A DNA stretch of 64,000 nt, taken from Proteinivorax tanatarense (lineage in GTDB: Bacteria; Bacillota; Proteinivoracia; Proteinivoracales; Proteinivoracaceae). A program made the position numbers and the translations under genes. Shown here one piece after another: positions 34,616 to 42,912 of the stretch (positions are counted from its first letter, which is position 1; every line of letters begins with the position of its first letter). Location: the NCBI RefSeq assembly GCF_040267685.1, contig NZ_CP158367.1:868001-932000 (forward strand), read 5' to 3'. The notes beneath the pieces were generated by a model. That model searched no databases. It saw only the letters and a program-made list of their open reading frames with translations, and was not told the DNA's origin.

Positions 34616-36406
34616 ATGAGCAGAAACACCTTTAGAGAAGATGAAAAATTAAAGGAATCGATAAACTTTAAGGTAGTGTTGCGGTTGCTTAGTTATTTAT
34701 CACCTCATAAGCTAGCAGTCATCAAAACAATGACATTAATGATGGTAGTTGTGCTAGTTGAGGTTATGAACCCTTTTCTTTTAAAGCTTGCTATAGATTT
34801 TTTTATTGAGAGGTCTAATTCAATAGGGTTAGTATATCTTGGTGTAGCAGCTGTGAGCGCAAATATCGTAGCTATGGTTTGTTCTAGGTACAGAGTACAA
34901 ATAATGGCAAAAGTTTCTAATGGGGTATTAAAAAAAATCAGGCAGCAACTGTTTAATCATATCCAGAGATTATCATTTTCGTTTTTTGATAACAGGCCGT
35001 TAGGAAAGATACTTTCAAGAATAATTGGTGATGTAAACTCATTAAAGCAGTTGTTTAACCAAAGTATTAATAATTTGATTCCCGATATTATTATGTTGAT
35101 TGTTGTTATAATAATAATGCTTGCTATGAACATTAAACTAGCAGTTATGTCTTTTGTACTTCTTCCAGCACTTGTGATTTCGATGTTTGTTATTCAAACT
35201 ATAGCTAGAAAGCGATGGCAAAAGTATAGGCAAAAAAGATCTAATTTAAATGCCTTTATACATGAAGACTACTCTGGTATTCGAGTGGTTCAAAGTTTTG
35301 CCAGAGAAAGACATACTAGCAAGACTTTTGATGACTTATCTAGAACATCTGTAAAGTCTTTTTTGTCAGCAATGAAGGTATCGGCATGTTTTTGGCCTTT
35401 AGTTGAATTATCATGGGGTGTAGGAACAATTATAATTTTTTGGTATGGCATAAATCTTATTAATGTTGGAGAAATAACTCCAGGTGATTTAGTGGCCTTT
35501 AGCGGATATATTGGAATGTTTTGGCGACCGATAAACAATCTAAGTAACTTCTATAACTCGTTAATAACTAATCTTGCAGGGGCTGAACGGATTTTTGAAA
35601 TTATGGATATTTCACCAGATATAGTGGATTGTCAAAATCCAAAAGTGTTGCCACCCATAAAGGGGAAGGTTGAGTTTAAAGACGTAACTTTTAAATATGA
35701 TAAAGATGGAGAAACGGTGTTGAAAAAAGTTAATTTTACAGTAGATACCGGAGAAACTATTGCGTTAGTAGGACGTACAGGAGCAGGGAAAACAACTATT
35801 GTAAACCTTTTAACAAGGTTTTTTGACACATCAGAGGGTAGGGTGCTGGTGGATGGGTATGACATTAAAGGCGTGACCATTGAATCGTTAAGAAGTCAGA
35901 TGGGAATAATGACTCAAGATACCTTTTTGTTTTCTGGAAGTATAAAGGAAAATATTAGGTATGGGAAATTAGATGCCACAGATGAAGAAATAATTGGTGC
36001 TGCAAAATCTGTTCATGCTCATGACTTTATCTCAAAATTAAAAGATGGTTATGACACTGATGTACATGAGAGGGGAGCAGGTTTATCAATGGGACAAAGG
36101 CAGCTTGTGGCCCTTGCAAGAACCTTATTAGCAGATCCTAAGATTTTAATTTTAGATGAAGCCACCTCTTCAATTGATACCTATACAGAAAAAATGGTGC
36201 AAGAAGGATTGAAAAAATTGTTAAAAGGGAGAACATCTTTTATAATTGCTCATCGTCTGTCCACTATTAGGGGTGCAGATCGAATTATGGTAATTGATGA
36301 TGGACAGATAATAGAAACTGGCAAACATAACGAGTTGATGGAGAAAAGAGGAAATTATTTTAAACTAACAATGGCCCAATATAAATTTTTAAAAGATGGA
36401 GCATAG
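34616..36406 (+). CDS. ABC exporter subunit with consensus catalytic site (BmrD-like)
   Basis: The 596-residue half-transporter pairs with the preceding subunit. It has six helices, then Walker A GRTGAGKTT, Walker B ILILDEATSSID with the catalytic Glu, and a signature LSMGQRQL instead of LSGGQ. The altered signature faces the degenerate site of the partner, so the two deviations form one inactive and one active ATP site. ATG 34616 directly follows the partner's stop. Confidence 0.92.
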   Translation: MSRNTFREDEKLKESINFKVVLRLLSYLSPHKLAVIKTMTLMMVVVLVEVMNPFLLKLAIDFFIERSNSIGLVYLGVAAVSANIVAMVCSRYRVQIMAKVSNGVLKKIRQQLFNHIQRLSFSFFDNRPLGKILSRIIGDVNSLKQLFNQSINNLIPDIIMLIVVIIIMLAMNIKLAVMSFVLLPALVISMFVIQTIARKRWQKYRQKRSNLNAFIHEDYSGIRVVQSFARERHTSKTFDDLSRTSVKSFLSAMKVSACFWPLVELSWGVGTIIIFWYGINLINVGEITPGDLVAFSGYIGMFWRPINNLSNFYNSLITNLAGAERIFEIMDISPDIVDCQNPKVLPPIKGKVEFKDVTFKYDKDGETVLKKVNFTVDTGETIALVGRTGAGKTTIVNLLTRFFDTSEGRVLVDGYDIKGVTIESLRSQMGIMTQDTFLFSGSIKENIRYGKLDATDEEIIGAAKSVHAHDFISKLKDGYDTDVHERGAGLSMGQRQLVALARTLLADPKILILDEATSSIDTYTEKMVQEGLKKLLKGRTSFIIAHRLSTIRGADRIMVIDDGQIIETGKHNELMEKRGNYFKLTMAQYKFLKDGA

Positions 36407-36447
36407 AATAAAAGAGATGGTTAACAATCATCTCTTTTATTATTTTT
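36407..36447 (+). terminator. Terminator of the ABC exporter operon
   Basis: AATAAAAGAGATG (36407-36419) pairs with CATCTCTTTTATT (36429-36441), followed by a T-rich stretch. Confidence 0.88.
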
Positions 36448-36559
36448 AAAAATTAGTGAAATAATAATAATGAATCCAATAATAAATCAAGTATGATACT
36501 TTTAAAAATTTATGTTACAATAGTAAAAACCATAAATTACATAAAAATGGAGGTATGCT

Positions 36560-37945
36560 ATGAGTGAAGAAAATATTCTTAAAAGTCGAGTAGGAAAAAC
36601 ACCGTTGATAAGAGCTAAAAAATTGGAAGAAGAACTGGGGATTTCAAAAATTTACTTAAAATTAGAGGGAGGCAATCCTTCTGGACACCGTGAGGATAGA
36701 CTTGCATATTTGATTATCAAAGATGCTTTAGATTTTGGGAAAGACACTATTTGCTTTGGAAGTTTTTATGGACTTGGCAATTCTTTAGCTTATTTATGTC
36801 AGTACTATGATATAAATTTAGTTTTTGTGCTTCCTAAAAATAGTAAAGCAACAAAAAAGAATATACTTAATCAGCCTAATATCAAGTTGATAGAATATGG
36901 TAAAAACATAACAGAAAGTGTAGACCACAGTAACAAATTGGCAGAAGAAAATAATTGGTACAATGCCAACCCTGGAGTGGAAAATAATGTTTTAAACATG
37001 TCAGCTTTATCATATATAGCCAGTGAGCTGAGCGCACAGGCAAAAGGGCCAATTACTACAGTGTTTTCACAGATGAGTTATGGATTTTCAGTTTCCGGTT
37101 TACATCTAGGTTTTAGACAGCTTTGGATACATGACCACATAAAAAAAATGCCTCAGCTTTATAGTTGCACAACAGATAAAGGTAATGTAATTTTAGAGTC
37201 ATATCAAAAAGGTAAAGAAAAAATCGTTAGTCAAAATCAAATTAAAGCTAAAGCAAGTAAATACAATAGGCATTTGGTTAACCTAAATAGCTCTGTAGCA
37301 CAAGATGCTTTAAATGCCATTTATGATACAAATGGTAGAATTATGGGGGTATCCGATGAGGAACTGGTTGAGTATGTTTCTATGTTTAAAAAGCTAGAGC
37401 GCATCAAGTTAAATACCACCAATGGATTTCCCATAGCTGGATTTATTAAACAAGCTAAAGAAGGAAAGTTATCAGATGGAGCTCACGTAATTTTGTTGAA
37501 TGATGGAAAAGCAAATGTAGAGATAGATGCGGTAACAAAAGAGGATAAAGATGTAACAGATGATAAGATAGTGGATTTAATTCACGATTGGTTAATGGAG
37601 TACACAGACCCCAAAGAAGAAATTTATGAAGCCCTGGAAAATGCTTCAGATAAAGGGCATCTACTATTTGCATACCATAACAAGGATTTAGCAGGGATAG
37701 CAATTATCGTTAACACCGGATTTGAACATTTTTCTGCCAAGTATCATCTTGGATATATTGCTACGAAAAAGACTATTAAAGGTCGGGGTATTGCTACCCA
37801 ATTACTAGCAAAAGCAGTAGAGGTTACCGACGGCAATCTCTCGCTACACGTAGAAAAAAGCAATAAAAAGGCTATTAAGCTTTATGAAAAAATGGGATTT
37901 GACGCTCCATACATCCGTATGCTGCATAAAGCTAAAGGAAAATAA
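36560..37945 (+). CDS. PLP-enzyme fold (threonine-synthase-like) fused to GNAT acetyltransferase; PLP lysine missing
   Basis: The 461-residue fusion has a fold-type II PLP domain at residues 1-315, opening with KTPLIRAKKL, and a GNAT domain at about 340-460 with the acetyl-CoA motif TIKGRGIATQLL. In related enzymes the PLP lysine sits in NPTGxxKDR. Here that segment is NPSGHREDR, with Glu45 at the Lys position (GAG, one base from AAG). The phosphate loop (SQMSYGFSVSG) also looks degenerate. So the first domain is probably not a PLP enzyme and may bind a substrate for the acetyltransferase. A Gly in GLGNSLAYL remains. Confidence 0.78.
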   Translation: MSEENILKSRVGKTPLIRAKKLEEELGISKIYLKLEGGNPSGHREDRLAYLIIKDALDFGKDTICFGSFYGLGNSLAYLCQYYDINLVFVLPKNSKATKKNILNQPNIKLIEYGKNITESVDHSNKLAEENNWYNANPGVENNVLNMSALSYIASELSAQAKGPITTVFSQMSYGFSVSGLHLGFRQLWIHDHIKKMPQLYSCTTDKGNVILESYQKGKEKIVSQNQIKAKASKYNRHLVNLNSSVAQDALNAIYDTNGRIMGVSDEELVEYVSMFKKLERIKLNTTNGFPIAGFIKQAKEGKLSDGAHVILLNDGKANVEIDAVTKEDKDVTDDKIVDLIHDWLMEYTDPKEEIYEALENASDKGHLLFAYHNKDLAGIAIIVNTGFEHFSAKYHLGYIATKKTIKGRGIATQLLAKAVEVTDGNLSLHVEKSNKKAIKLYEKMGFDAPYIRMLHKAKGK

Positions 37946-37961
37946 CTTATAGTAAAAGTAT

Positions 37962-37990
37962 TTGACATATAAATTTTGAAGTGCTACAAT
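37962..37990 (+). promoter_or_regulatory. Promoter of the M-box mgtE transcript
   Basis: TTGACA (37962-37967) and TACAAT (37985-37990) have 17-bp spacing. Confidence 0.85.
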
Positions 37991-38007
37991 CATAAGTGGA
38001 AAAATTA

Positions 38008-38233
38008 ATATAGGCCAAATCGTTAGGTGAGGCTCCTAGAAGAACACAGGCTACTGCCCAGAAATGTCCAGAGACGCCAATGGGTAGAACAGGCACTTCC
38101 GAGTTAAGGATTTGCATAATGTAGCTGATTCTGATTAGAATCTACGTCTTCTAGTGTCAAAGCTAGAACGAAGGGTAAGGCAAAGCTGTATTTTTATGTG
38201 CGTTTAAACGACCCCTTCGTGGGTCGTTTTTTG
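38008..38233 (+). promoter_or_regulatory. M-box (ykoK) Mg2+ riboswitch with terminator
   Basis: Conserved M-box strings are present in order: CGTTAGGTGAGGCTCCT (38021-38037), GGCTACTGCCCAGAAA, GAGACGCCAATGGGT, and AATGTAGCTGATTCT. A terminator follows, AAACGACCC (38206-38214) with GGGTCGTTT (38221-38229) and a T run. ACGAAGGGT (from 38168) can pair with the terminator's loop side, ACCCCTTCGT, as an antiterminator. High Mg2+ should terminate transcription before mgtE. Confidence 0.95.
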
Positions 38234-38250
38234 TTGGAGGTGGTTATTTT

Positions 38251-38304
38251 ATGGTAGATGAAGATTGTTATTTTACTTATAATTTTAGGATTTGGAAACA
38301 ATAA
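38251..38304 (+). CDS. Possible 17-codon leader ORF upstream of mgtE
   Basis: ATG 38251 follows GGAGG at a workable distance and encodes MVDEDCYFTYNFRIWKQ, stopping 20 bases before the mgtE start. It could be a leader peptide or chance. Confidence 0.4.
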   Translation: MVDEDCYFTYNFRIWKQ

Positions 38305-38324
38305 AAAAGAAGGAGGAGATAAAA

Positions 38325-39677
38325 ATGAAATTTCAAAAAGTTTTAGAGTTACTGAATAACAATGAAATATCTACATTAAAGGATGTTATTAACAGTTATA
38401 ACAGCTTAGATATTAACTCTATCATTGACCAGCTTGAAGGAGATAAAAAGGCAGTTGTTTTTCGCTTGCTAAATAAAGATAATGCTATAAGCGCTTTTGA
38501 ACTAATGGATATTGATAATCAACAACAGATTTTAGCACTTTTGACAGATGAAAGGGCAAATGAGTTCGTAAATGAGCTAGAACCTGATGATAGGGCAAAG
38601 TTATTAGATGAGTTGCCGGCAAAGGTTGCCAACCGCTTAATGTCTTCGTTGTCAAAAGAGGAGCGAGATAAAACTGCTAATATTTTGGGGTACGAGCCAG
38701 AAACTGCGGGCCGCATAATGAACCCAAATATTTTAAAATTAAATGGTACTATGACAGTGACAGAAGCTGTCAAAAAAATTAAGGAAAGATATAAAGATAT
38801 TGAAGATTTTCACTTTATTTTTGTAACTGATAAAAAAAGGAAACTTGTTGGTTACGTTTCTTTAATGGATGTTATAGTGGCAGACAAAGAAGATAAAATT
38901 GAAGATGTTATGGAACCTAATGTTTATAGCGTTTATACATCTGAAGACCAAGAAAAGGCTTCTCGACTATTACAAAAGGCTGACTTAATAGAACTGCCTG
39001 TTGTTGATAAAGAGGGTAGGTTGTTAGGTGTTATTACTGCTGATGATGCTATGGAAGTCCTTGAAAATGAAGCGACTGAGGATATTTTTGAAAAAGCAGG
39101 TCTTACTACATCTGATAATGAGGTAGATAGAAGTAAAAGAATGATTAACGGAACTGTACTTCAGATATGGAAGGTTAGACTACCATTTTTAATTATAACA
39201 CTAATCGGTGGTTTGACAGCAGGTGCCGTAATTGGCAGCTTTGAAGAAACATTAGAGGCAATTGCAGCTGTGGCTATATTTATTCCAGTAGTAATGGATA
39301 TGGGGGGGAATGTAGGTACCCAATCGTCAACAATTTTTACAAGAGCACTTATTTTAGGTCAGATTGATCGCAAGAGGTTCTCCAAACACTTTGCAAAAGA
39401 GGTAGGAATTGGAGCAAGCATGGGAATGTTATTGGGTATTGTCACTGGAGTTATCGCAGAGGTTTGGCAACAAATCCCTGGAATAGGATTTGCAGTTGGA
39501 ATTGCTTTAGCGTTAACAGTTACCCTAGCAACAGCGTTAGGTTTTGCTATACCGTTCCTTTTAAATAAGTTAGGTTTTGACCAAGCAGCAGGATCGGATC
39601 CAATTATCACAACAATTAAGGATATATCAGGGCTTGCAATTTACTTTTTCCTAGTTACCCATTTCTTAGGACATTAA
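38325..39677 (+). CDS. mgtE: Magnesium transporter MgtE
   Basis: The 450-residue channel has an N-terminal helical N domain (Glu/Asp-rich, about 1-130), two CBS domains (about 135-250) and a C-terminal pore of five helices with PVVMDMGGNVGTQSS. The cytoplasmic domains close the pore when Mg2+ is plentiful. ATG 38325 follows AAGGAGG by 7-8 bases; an upstream in-frame TTG at 38292 is not needed. Transcription is controlled by the M-box. Confidence 0.97.
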   Translation: MKFQKVLELLNNNEISTLKDVINSYNSLDINSIIDQLEGDKKAVVFRLLNKDNAISAFELMDIDNQQQILALLTDERANEFVNELEPDDRAKLLDELPAKVANRLMSSLSKEERDKTANILGYEPETAGRIMNPNILKLNGTMTVTEAVKKIKERYKDIEDFHFIFVTDKKRKLVGYVSLMDVIVADKEDKIEDVMEPNVYSVYTSEDQEKASRLLQKADLIELPVVDKEGRLLGVITADDAMEVLENEATEDIFEKAGLTTSDNEVDRSKRMINGTVLQIWKVRLPFLIITLIGGLTAGAVIGSFEETLEAIAAVAIFIPVVMDMGGNVGTQSSTIFTRALILGQIDRKRFSKHFAKEVGIGASMGMLLGIVTGVIAEVWQQIPGIGFAVGIALALTVTLATALGFAIPFLLNKLGFDQAAGSDPIITTIKDISGLAIYFFLVTHFLGH

Positions 39678-39688
39678 ATGTAAAAAAG

Positions 39689-39720
39689 AGCGGTGATAGA
39701 CTAGTATGTCTATTACCGCT
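39689..39720 (+). terminator. Hairpin after mgtE
   Basis: AGCGGTGATAGAC pairs with GTCTATTACCGCT (one G-U pair) around a 6-base loop; no clear T tract follows. Confidence 0.55.
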
Positions 39721-39771
39721 TATCTATATAATGAGTTAAGGGGGCAAAAAAAGAGTTAAGGAGGCAAAACT

Positions 39772-40488
39772 ATGTTTTTTTTGGAGTTTTTTCAACATAA
39801 CATTTATATTTTTCATTTTATTATGCGCATCGCTCTAGCCTTTATTTTAGGAGGAATTATTGGCTTTGAAAGACAAAAGAGGCAACGTATGGCAGGAATG
39901 AGAACAAACGTATTAGTTTCGTTAGGGGCCTTTTTATTTGTAACATTATCTATGGTAATAGAAAGTGAATCAAGTCCCACAAGAATGGCAGCTCAAGTTG
40001 TTTCGGGAATTGGCTTTTTAGGAGCTGGCGTTATAATCAGGGATGGTACTAACATAAGGGGATTGAACACTGCCGCTACTCTCTGGTGTTCTGCTGCAAT
40101 AGGAGTGTTAACAGGTGCCGGATTCTTATTTGAGGCTATAGTTGGTACAGTGTTTGTGCTGTTAGCAAATGTTTATTTGCGCCATGTTATCCAAAGGTTT
40201 GAAGATAAACCTAGATCAATTAGTGATTTTGAAACAGTATATAAACTTAGAGTTATCTGCTTAGAAAAAGAAGAATTTCATGTACGAGCGTTGTTGATTC
40301 ATATGCTTCAAGGGGAGGATATAACCCTTACCAACCTCGAGAGTGAAGATGTTGATATGACAGAGTCGGCTGAGGTTACAGCTAGGGTTACAAGTATAAT
40401 GAAATGTCACTCCACAATGGAGAAGATAGCTAGCAGGATAAGTTTAGAATCGGGTATCAGATCAGTTGGGTGGGAGGTTGAAGACTAA
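39772..40488 (+). CDS. mgtC: MgtC/SapB-family membrane protein
   Basis: The 238-residue protein has four to five N-terminal helices with the family core RIALAFILGGIIGFERQK, RTNVLVSLGAFLF, GIGFLGAGVIIRDG and GLNTAATLWCSAAIG, then a cytoplasmic C-terminal domain with about 90 residues. MgtC proteins affect ATP synthase and phosphate under low Mg2+. Its place after mgtE fits joint Mg2+ regulation. The upstream 20-bp unit GAGTTAAGG-GGCAAAA occurs twice (39733 and 39753), giving two ribosome-binding-like sites; the second is the close one. Confidence 0.92.
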   Translation: MFFLEFFQHNIYIFHFIMRIALAFILGGIIGFERQKRQRMAGMRTNVLVSLGAFLFVTLSMVIESESSPTRMAAQVVSGIGFLGAGVIIRDGTNIRGLNTAATLWCSAAIGVLTGAGFLFEAIVGTVFVLLANVYLRHVIQRFEDKPRSISDFETVYKLRVICLEKEEFHVRALLIHMLQGEDITLTNLESEDVDMTESAEVTARVTSIMKCHSTMEKIASRISLESGIRSVGWEVED

Positions 40489-40500
40489 CGTTGTTTTAAT

Positions 40501-42171
40501 TTAATTATTTCTAAGCTTTACCAACTCTTTAAACTGTTGGTCTAATTGTTGATACTTTACGCTGTCAGGGGGCGAGTCTGATAGCTTACTTAATACTTCT
40601 GAGATTTTAGTTTCTACAAGAGCTTTATCCATTTGTTGCTGTGAGTGCTTTGATTGATTTTTCCACGGAGAAAGGTTTTTAATAATCTTATTATCTTTAA
40701 TTTCTAAAGCAATATCACATGTGTTTTCCACAAGATAGCGGTCATGGGAGACTAAAATAAGAGTTCCTTTAAAGTCTTTTAACGCTTGTTCTAATTGTTC
40801 TTTGTTTGCGATATCTAAGTGATTAGTTGGCTCATCTAAAATTAGAAAATCGCAGGAATTTAATATAATGTTCACCAGTTTTACCTTTGTCCGTTCACCC
40901 ATGCTCAAGTTTTTAATTTGATTTGTTACAGCCGCTGAATCAACACCTAGGTTAGCTAAAGTTGTTTGAGCTATACTTTGTCTGCGGCCGCTTTTAGCGT
41001 TGAGATACTCAAGGGGTGTAATATGCTCCTCTAAATCAGCTACATCTTGGGACAGATAACTAAATGTGGCAGAAGGACTAATCCATATCGTACCGTTATC
41101 TGGCTGCTCAGTTTGATTAATAAGTTTTAGTAAAGTTGTTTTTCCACAACCGTTAGGGCCGATAAGTGCAACTTTTTCCCCGCGGTTTAAATAAAAAGAG
41201 CTATTTTTAAACAAATCATCGCCGCTATATCCTTTTGATAAGTTACTGACCTCTAATATACGCTTGTTTTTTTTGAAATCAGCGGCAAAATCAAACTTTA
41301 TCTGTCCCTCCTCCCAGGGCTTTTCCACTCCCTCTGAATCAATTTTTTCAAGCTTTTTTATTTTGGACTTTACTTTATCATCTATTTTTCTTGCACTTTT
41401 ACGATAATGAGCCTTTGTTCCCCGCATATCAGATTGCTTTCCTGCTTTGCTCCACGATGTATTTGACCAGTTTTTTAGTCGATTAATTTCCATATTTATT
41501 TCTTTCTTTTTCTTCTCCTGCTTTGAATAGCAATTCCAATTTTCCAAAGTTTGACGCTGCTTTTGATCTTTATAGGCAGAATAATTTCCTTGAAAAACTT
41601 TTACCTCGCCACGGTCCACTTCTATAGTTTTATTAGTTACTTTATCAAGAAAAAATCGATCATGGGATATAACTAGCAAAGTGCCGTTATAGGTCTTTAA
41701 AGTATCAATCAACCAGTTTATTCCATCAAAATCCAAGTGGTTCGTGGGCTCATCTAAAATTAACAGAGTTGGATTTTTGCAAAGGACTTTTGCCAATGCT
41801 ATTTTAGTTTTTTCGCCACCGCTAAGCTGTTCAAAATCAACTTTAACCTTTTCTCCGACCTTTATTTCGCTGGTGGTTTGATAAAAGTTAGATATGCTCT
41901 CTTGAATTATCTCCGTATCAGTATTTATATTGTTATAATCTGTAATCTGCTTTAAGTACCCAATAATTAACTTATCGGCCATTATGTTTATACTACCAGA
42001 AGTAGGTGAGATAGCTGCTAAGATTGCTTTTATCAAGGTAGTTTTGCCGGCGCCATTTTTACCGACAATGCCAATCTTATCGTTTTCAAACACGTCGAAA
42101 GTAACGTTTTTTAGTACCGTTTTATCTCCAAACTCTACACCAACGTTTGAAAGTGATATTAATTTATACAT
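40501..42171 (-). CDS. ABC-F family ATPase (antibiotic-resistance type)
   Basis: The 556-residue protein has two ABC domains in one chain and no membrane helices, as in ABC-F ribosome-binding proteins. Walker A motifs are GKNGAGKTT and GPNGCGKTT; signatures are LSGGEKTK and LSMGERTK; Walker B LLILDEPTNHLD and FLILDEPTNHLD. A lysine/arginine-rich linker of about 80 residues (residues 195-275) would reach the ribosome. ATG 42171 is preceded by GGAGG at 9 bases. Such proteins dislodge drugs from the ribosome. A leader with attenuator precedes it. Confidence 0.92.
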   Translation of the reverse strand: MYKLISLSNVGVEFGDKTVLKNVTFDVFENDKIGIVGKNGAGKTTLIKAILAAISPTSGSINIMADKLIIGYLKQITDYNNINTDTEIIQESISNFYQTTSEIKVGEKVKVDFEQLSGGEKTKIALAKVLCKNPTLLILDEPTNHLDFDGINWLIDTLKTYNGTLLVISHDRFFLDKVTNKTIEVDRGEVKVFQGNYSAYKDQKQRQTLENWNCYSKQEKKKKEINMEINRLKNWSNTSWSKAGKQSDMRGTKAHYRKSARKIDDKVKSKIKKLEKIDSEGVEKPWEEGQIKFDFAADFKKNKRILEVSNLSKGYSGDDLFKNSSFYLNRGEKVALIGPNGCGKTTLLKLINQTEQPDNGTIWISPSATFSYLSQDVADLEEHITPLEYLNAKSGRRQSIAQTTLANLGVDSAAVTNQIKNLSMGERTKVKLVNIILNSCDFLILDEPTNHLDIANKEQLEQALKDFKGTLILVSHDRYLVENTCDIALEIKDNKIIKNLSPWKNQSKHSQQQMDKALVETKISEVLSKLSDSPPDSVKYQQLDQQFKELVKLRNN

Positions 42172-42191
42172 AAATAAAACCTCCATTCAAA

Positions 42192-42228
42192 TAAAAAAGC
42201 TGTAACGGGACACAGCCCATTACAGCTT
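42192..42228 (-). terminator. Attenuator terminator before the ABC-F gene
   Basis: On the minus strand AAGCTGTAATGGG pairs with CCCGTTACAGCTT and continues into T6, ending about 20 bases before the ABC-F start. It would stop transcription unless disrupted. Confidence 0.85.
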
Positions 42229-42235
42229 AAAGTTA

Positions 42236-42403
42236 AAGTTGTGCCCAAAGCACAACCTAAATAAGCGTAAGTGATATGTTCATGGCATGTGTTCTTTTAT
42301 CTATAAACAAAAGGCAAAAAGGACATAGATATCCTGTAGGTAGTTCGCTTTTTTGCCAGTTATTTAATTTGATGAGATATTAAGAACACTTAATGAACAT
42401 ATT
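42236..42403 (-). promoter_or_regulatory. Structured 5' leader of the ABC-F gene
   Basis: Three helices lie upstream of the terminator: GTTGTGC/GCACAAC near 42237-42256; GGCAAAAA/TTTTTGCC near 42311-42356; and an outer stem of ATATGTTCAT (42274-42283) with ATGAACATAT (42393-42402), extended by GTGTTC (42289-42294) with GAACAC (42384-42389). A 6-codon frame MFIKCS (42380-42400) lies inside the outer stem. Confidence 0.65.
42380..42400 (-). CDS. Candidate leader peptide of the ABC-F gene
   Basis: ATG TTC ATT AAG TGT TCT TAA on the minus strand encodes six residues. An AAAAAGGAG sequence lies 16 bases upstream, longer than ideal. It is embedded in the outer leader stem, so translation could open that stem. 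Confidence 0.35.
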   Translation of the reverse strand: MFIKCS

Positions 42404-42442
42404 TTTTTAAGCAAAGCTCCTTTTTAAAAAGATTATATTATC

Positions 42443-42471
42443 AATATATACTGGTTTGGCAGAAAAGTCAA
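42443..42471 (-). promoter_or_regulatory. Promoter of the ABC-F gene
   Basis: On the minus strand TTGACT and TATATT are 17 bp apart. It starts a leader of about 260 bases. Confidence 0.75.
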
Positions 42472-42479
42472 ACAAAATA

Positions 42480-42850
42480 AAAATTAAGTTTTTTAACATC
42501 AAACAAACTAATGTACAAAAAACAATGAACATATGATAGTTAATGTTAAGTCCCTTTAGAGGGGGACTTAGTTTTTTTCTATGGTAAAGAGTAAACTTGT
42601 TGAAATGCTGAAAACTAAAGTAAACTAATGATTGAAAATTAGGCACTGTACTGGTAAAATAATTAATTCATAAAGCATTTGCTTTTCTGTTTTTATGCTT
42701 TTTGGTAGGTTGGAGTTGTTTACGGTATTTATTCTTCTAATGCCGGATTTTTGGAGAGATAAATAACAACCGGATGTCGAAGGAACTAGTTGAATCCAAA
42801 CAATAAGCTCTCAAAAGTTGTTAAAGGCATCTTGAAGAGGTTTAAACAAT
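42480..42850. other. Noncoding gap with two orphan plus-strand terminator-like hairpins
   Basis: No gene is supported. AAGTCCC...GGGACTT followed by T7 lies at 42549-42579, and AAAGCAT...ATGCTTT with T at 42672-42703. Both would terminate plus-strand transcripts, though no plus-strand gene precedes them; a small RNA or a decayed gene is possible. Confidence 0.4.
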
Positions 42851-42851
42851 C

Positions 42852-42888
42852 AAAAGCTGGCTCCTACATTGTTTAGGAGCCAGCTTTT
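42852..42888 (-). terminator. Terminator of the flavin reductase gene
   Basis: A 15-bp stem, AAAAGCTGGCTCCTA with TAGGAGCCAGCTTTT, has T runs in either direction. Confidence 0.9.
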
Positions 42889-42912
42889 GCTGCGCAATGA
42901 ATTATTTATTAT

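Noticed and set aside
42407-42646. A 79-codon minus-strand frame upstream of the ABC-F gene
   Set aside because: It overlaps the promoter and leader of the ABC-F gene and has low-complexity AT-rich composition without a ribosome binding site.
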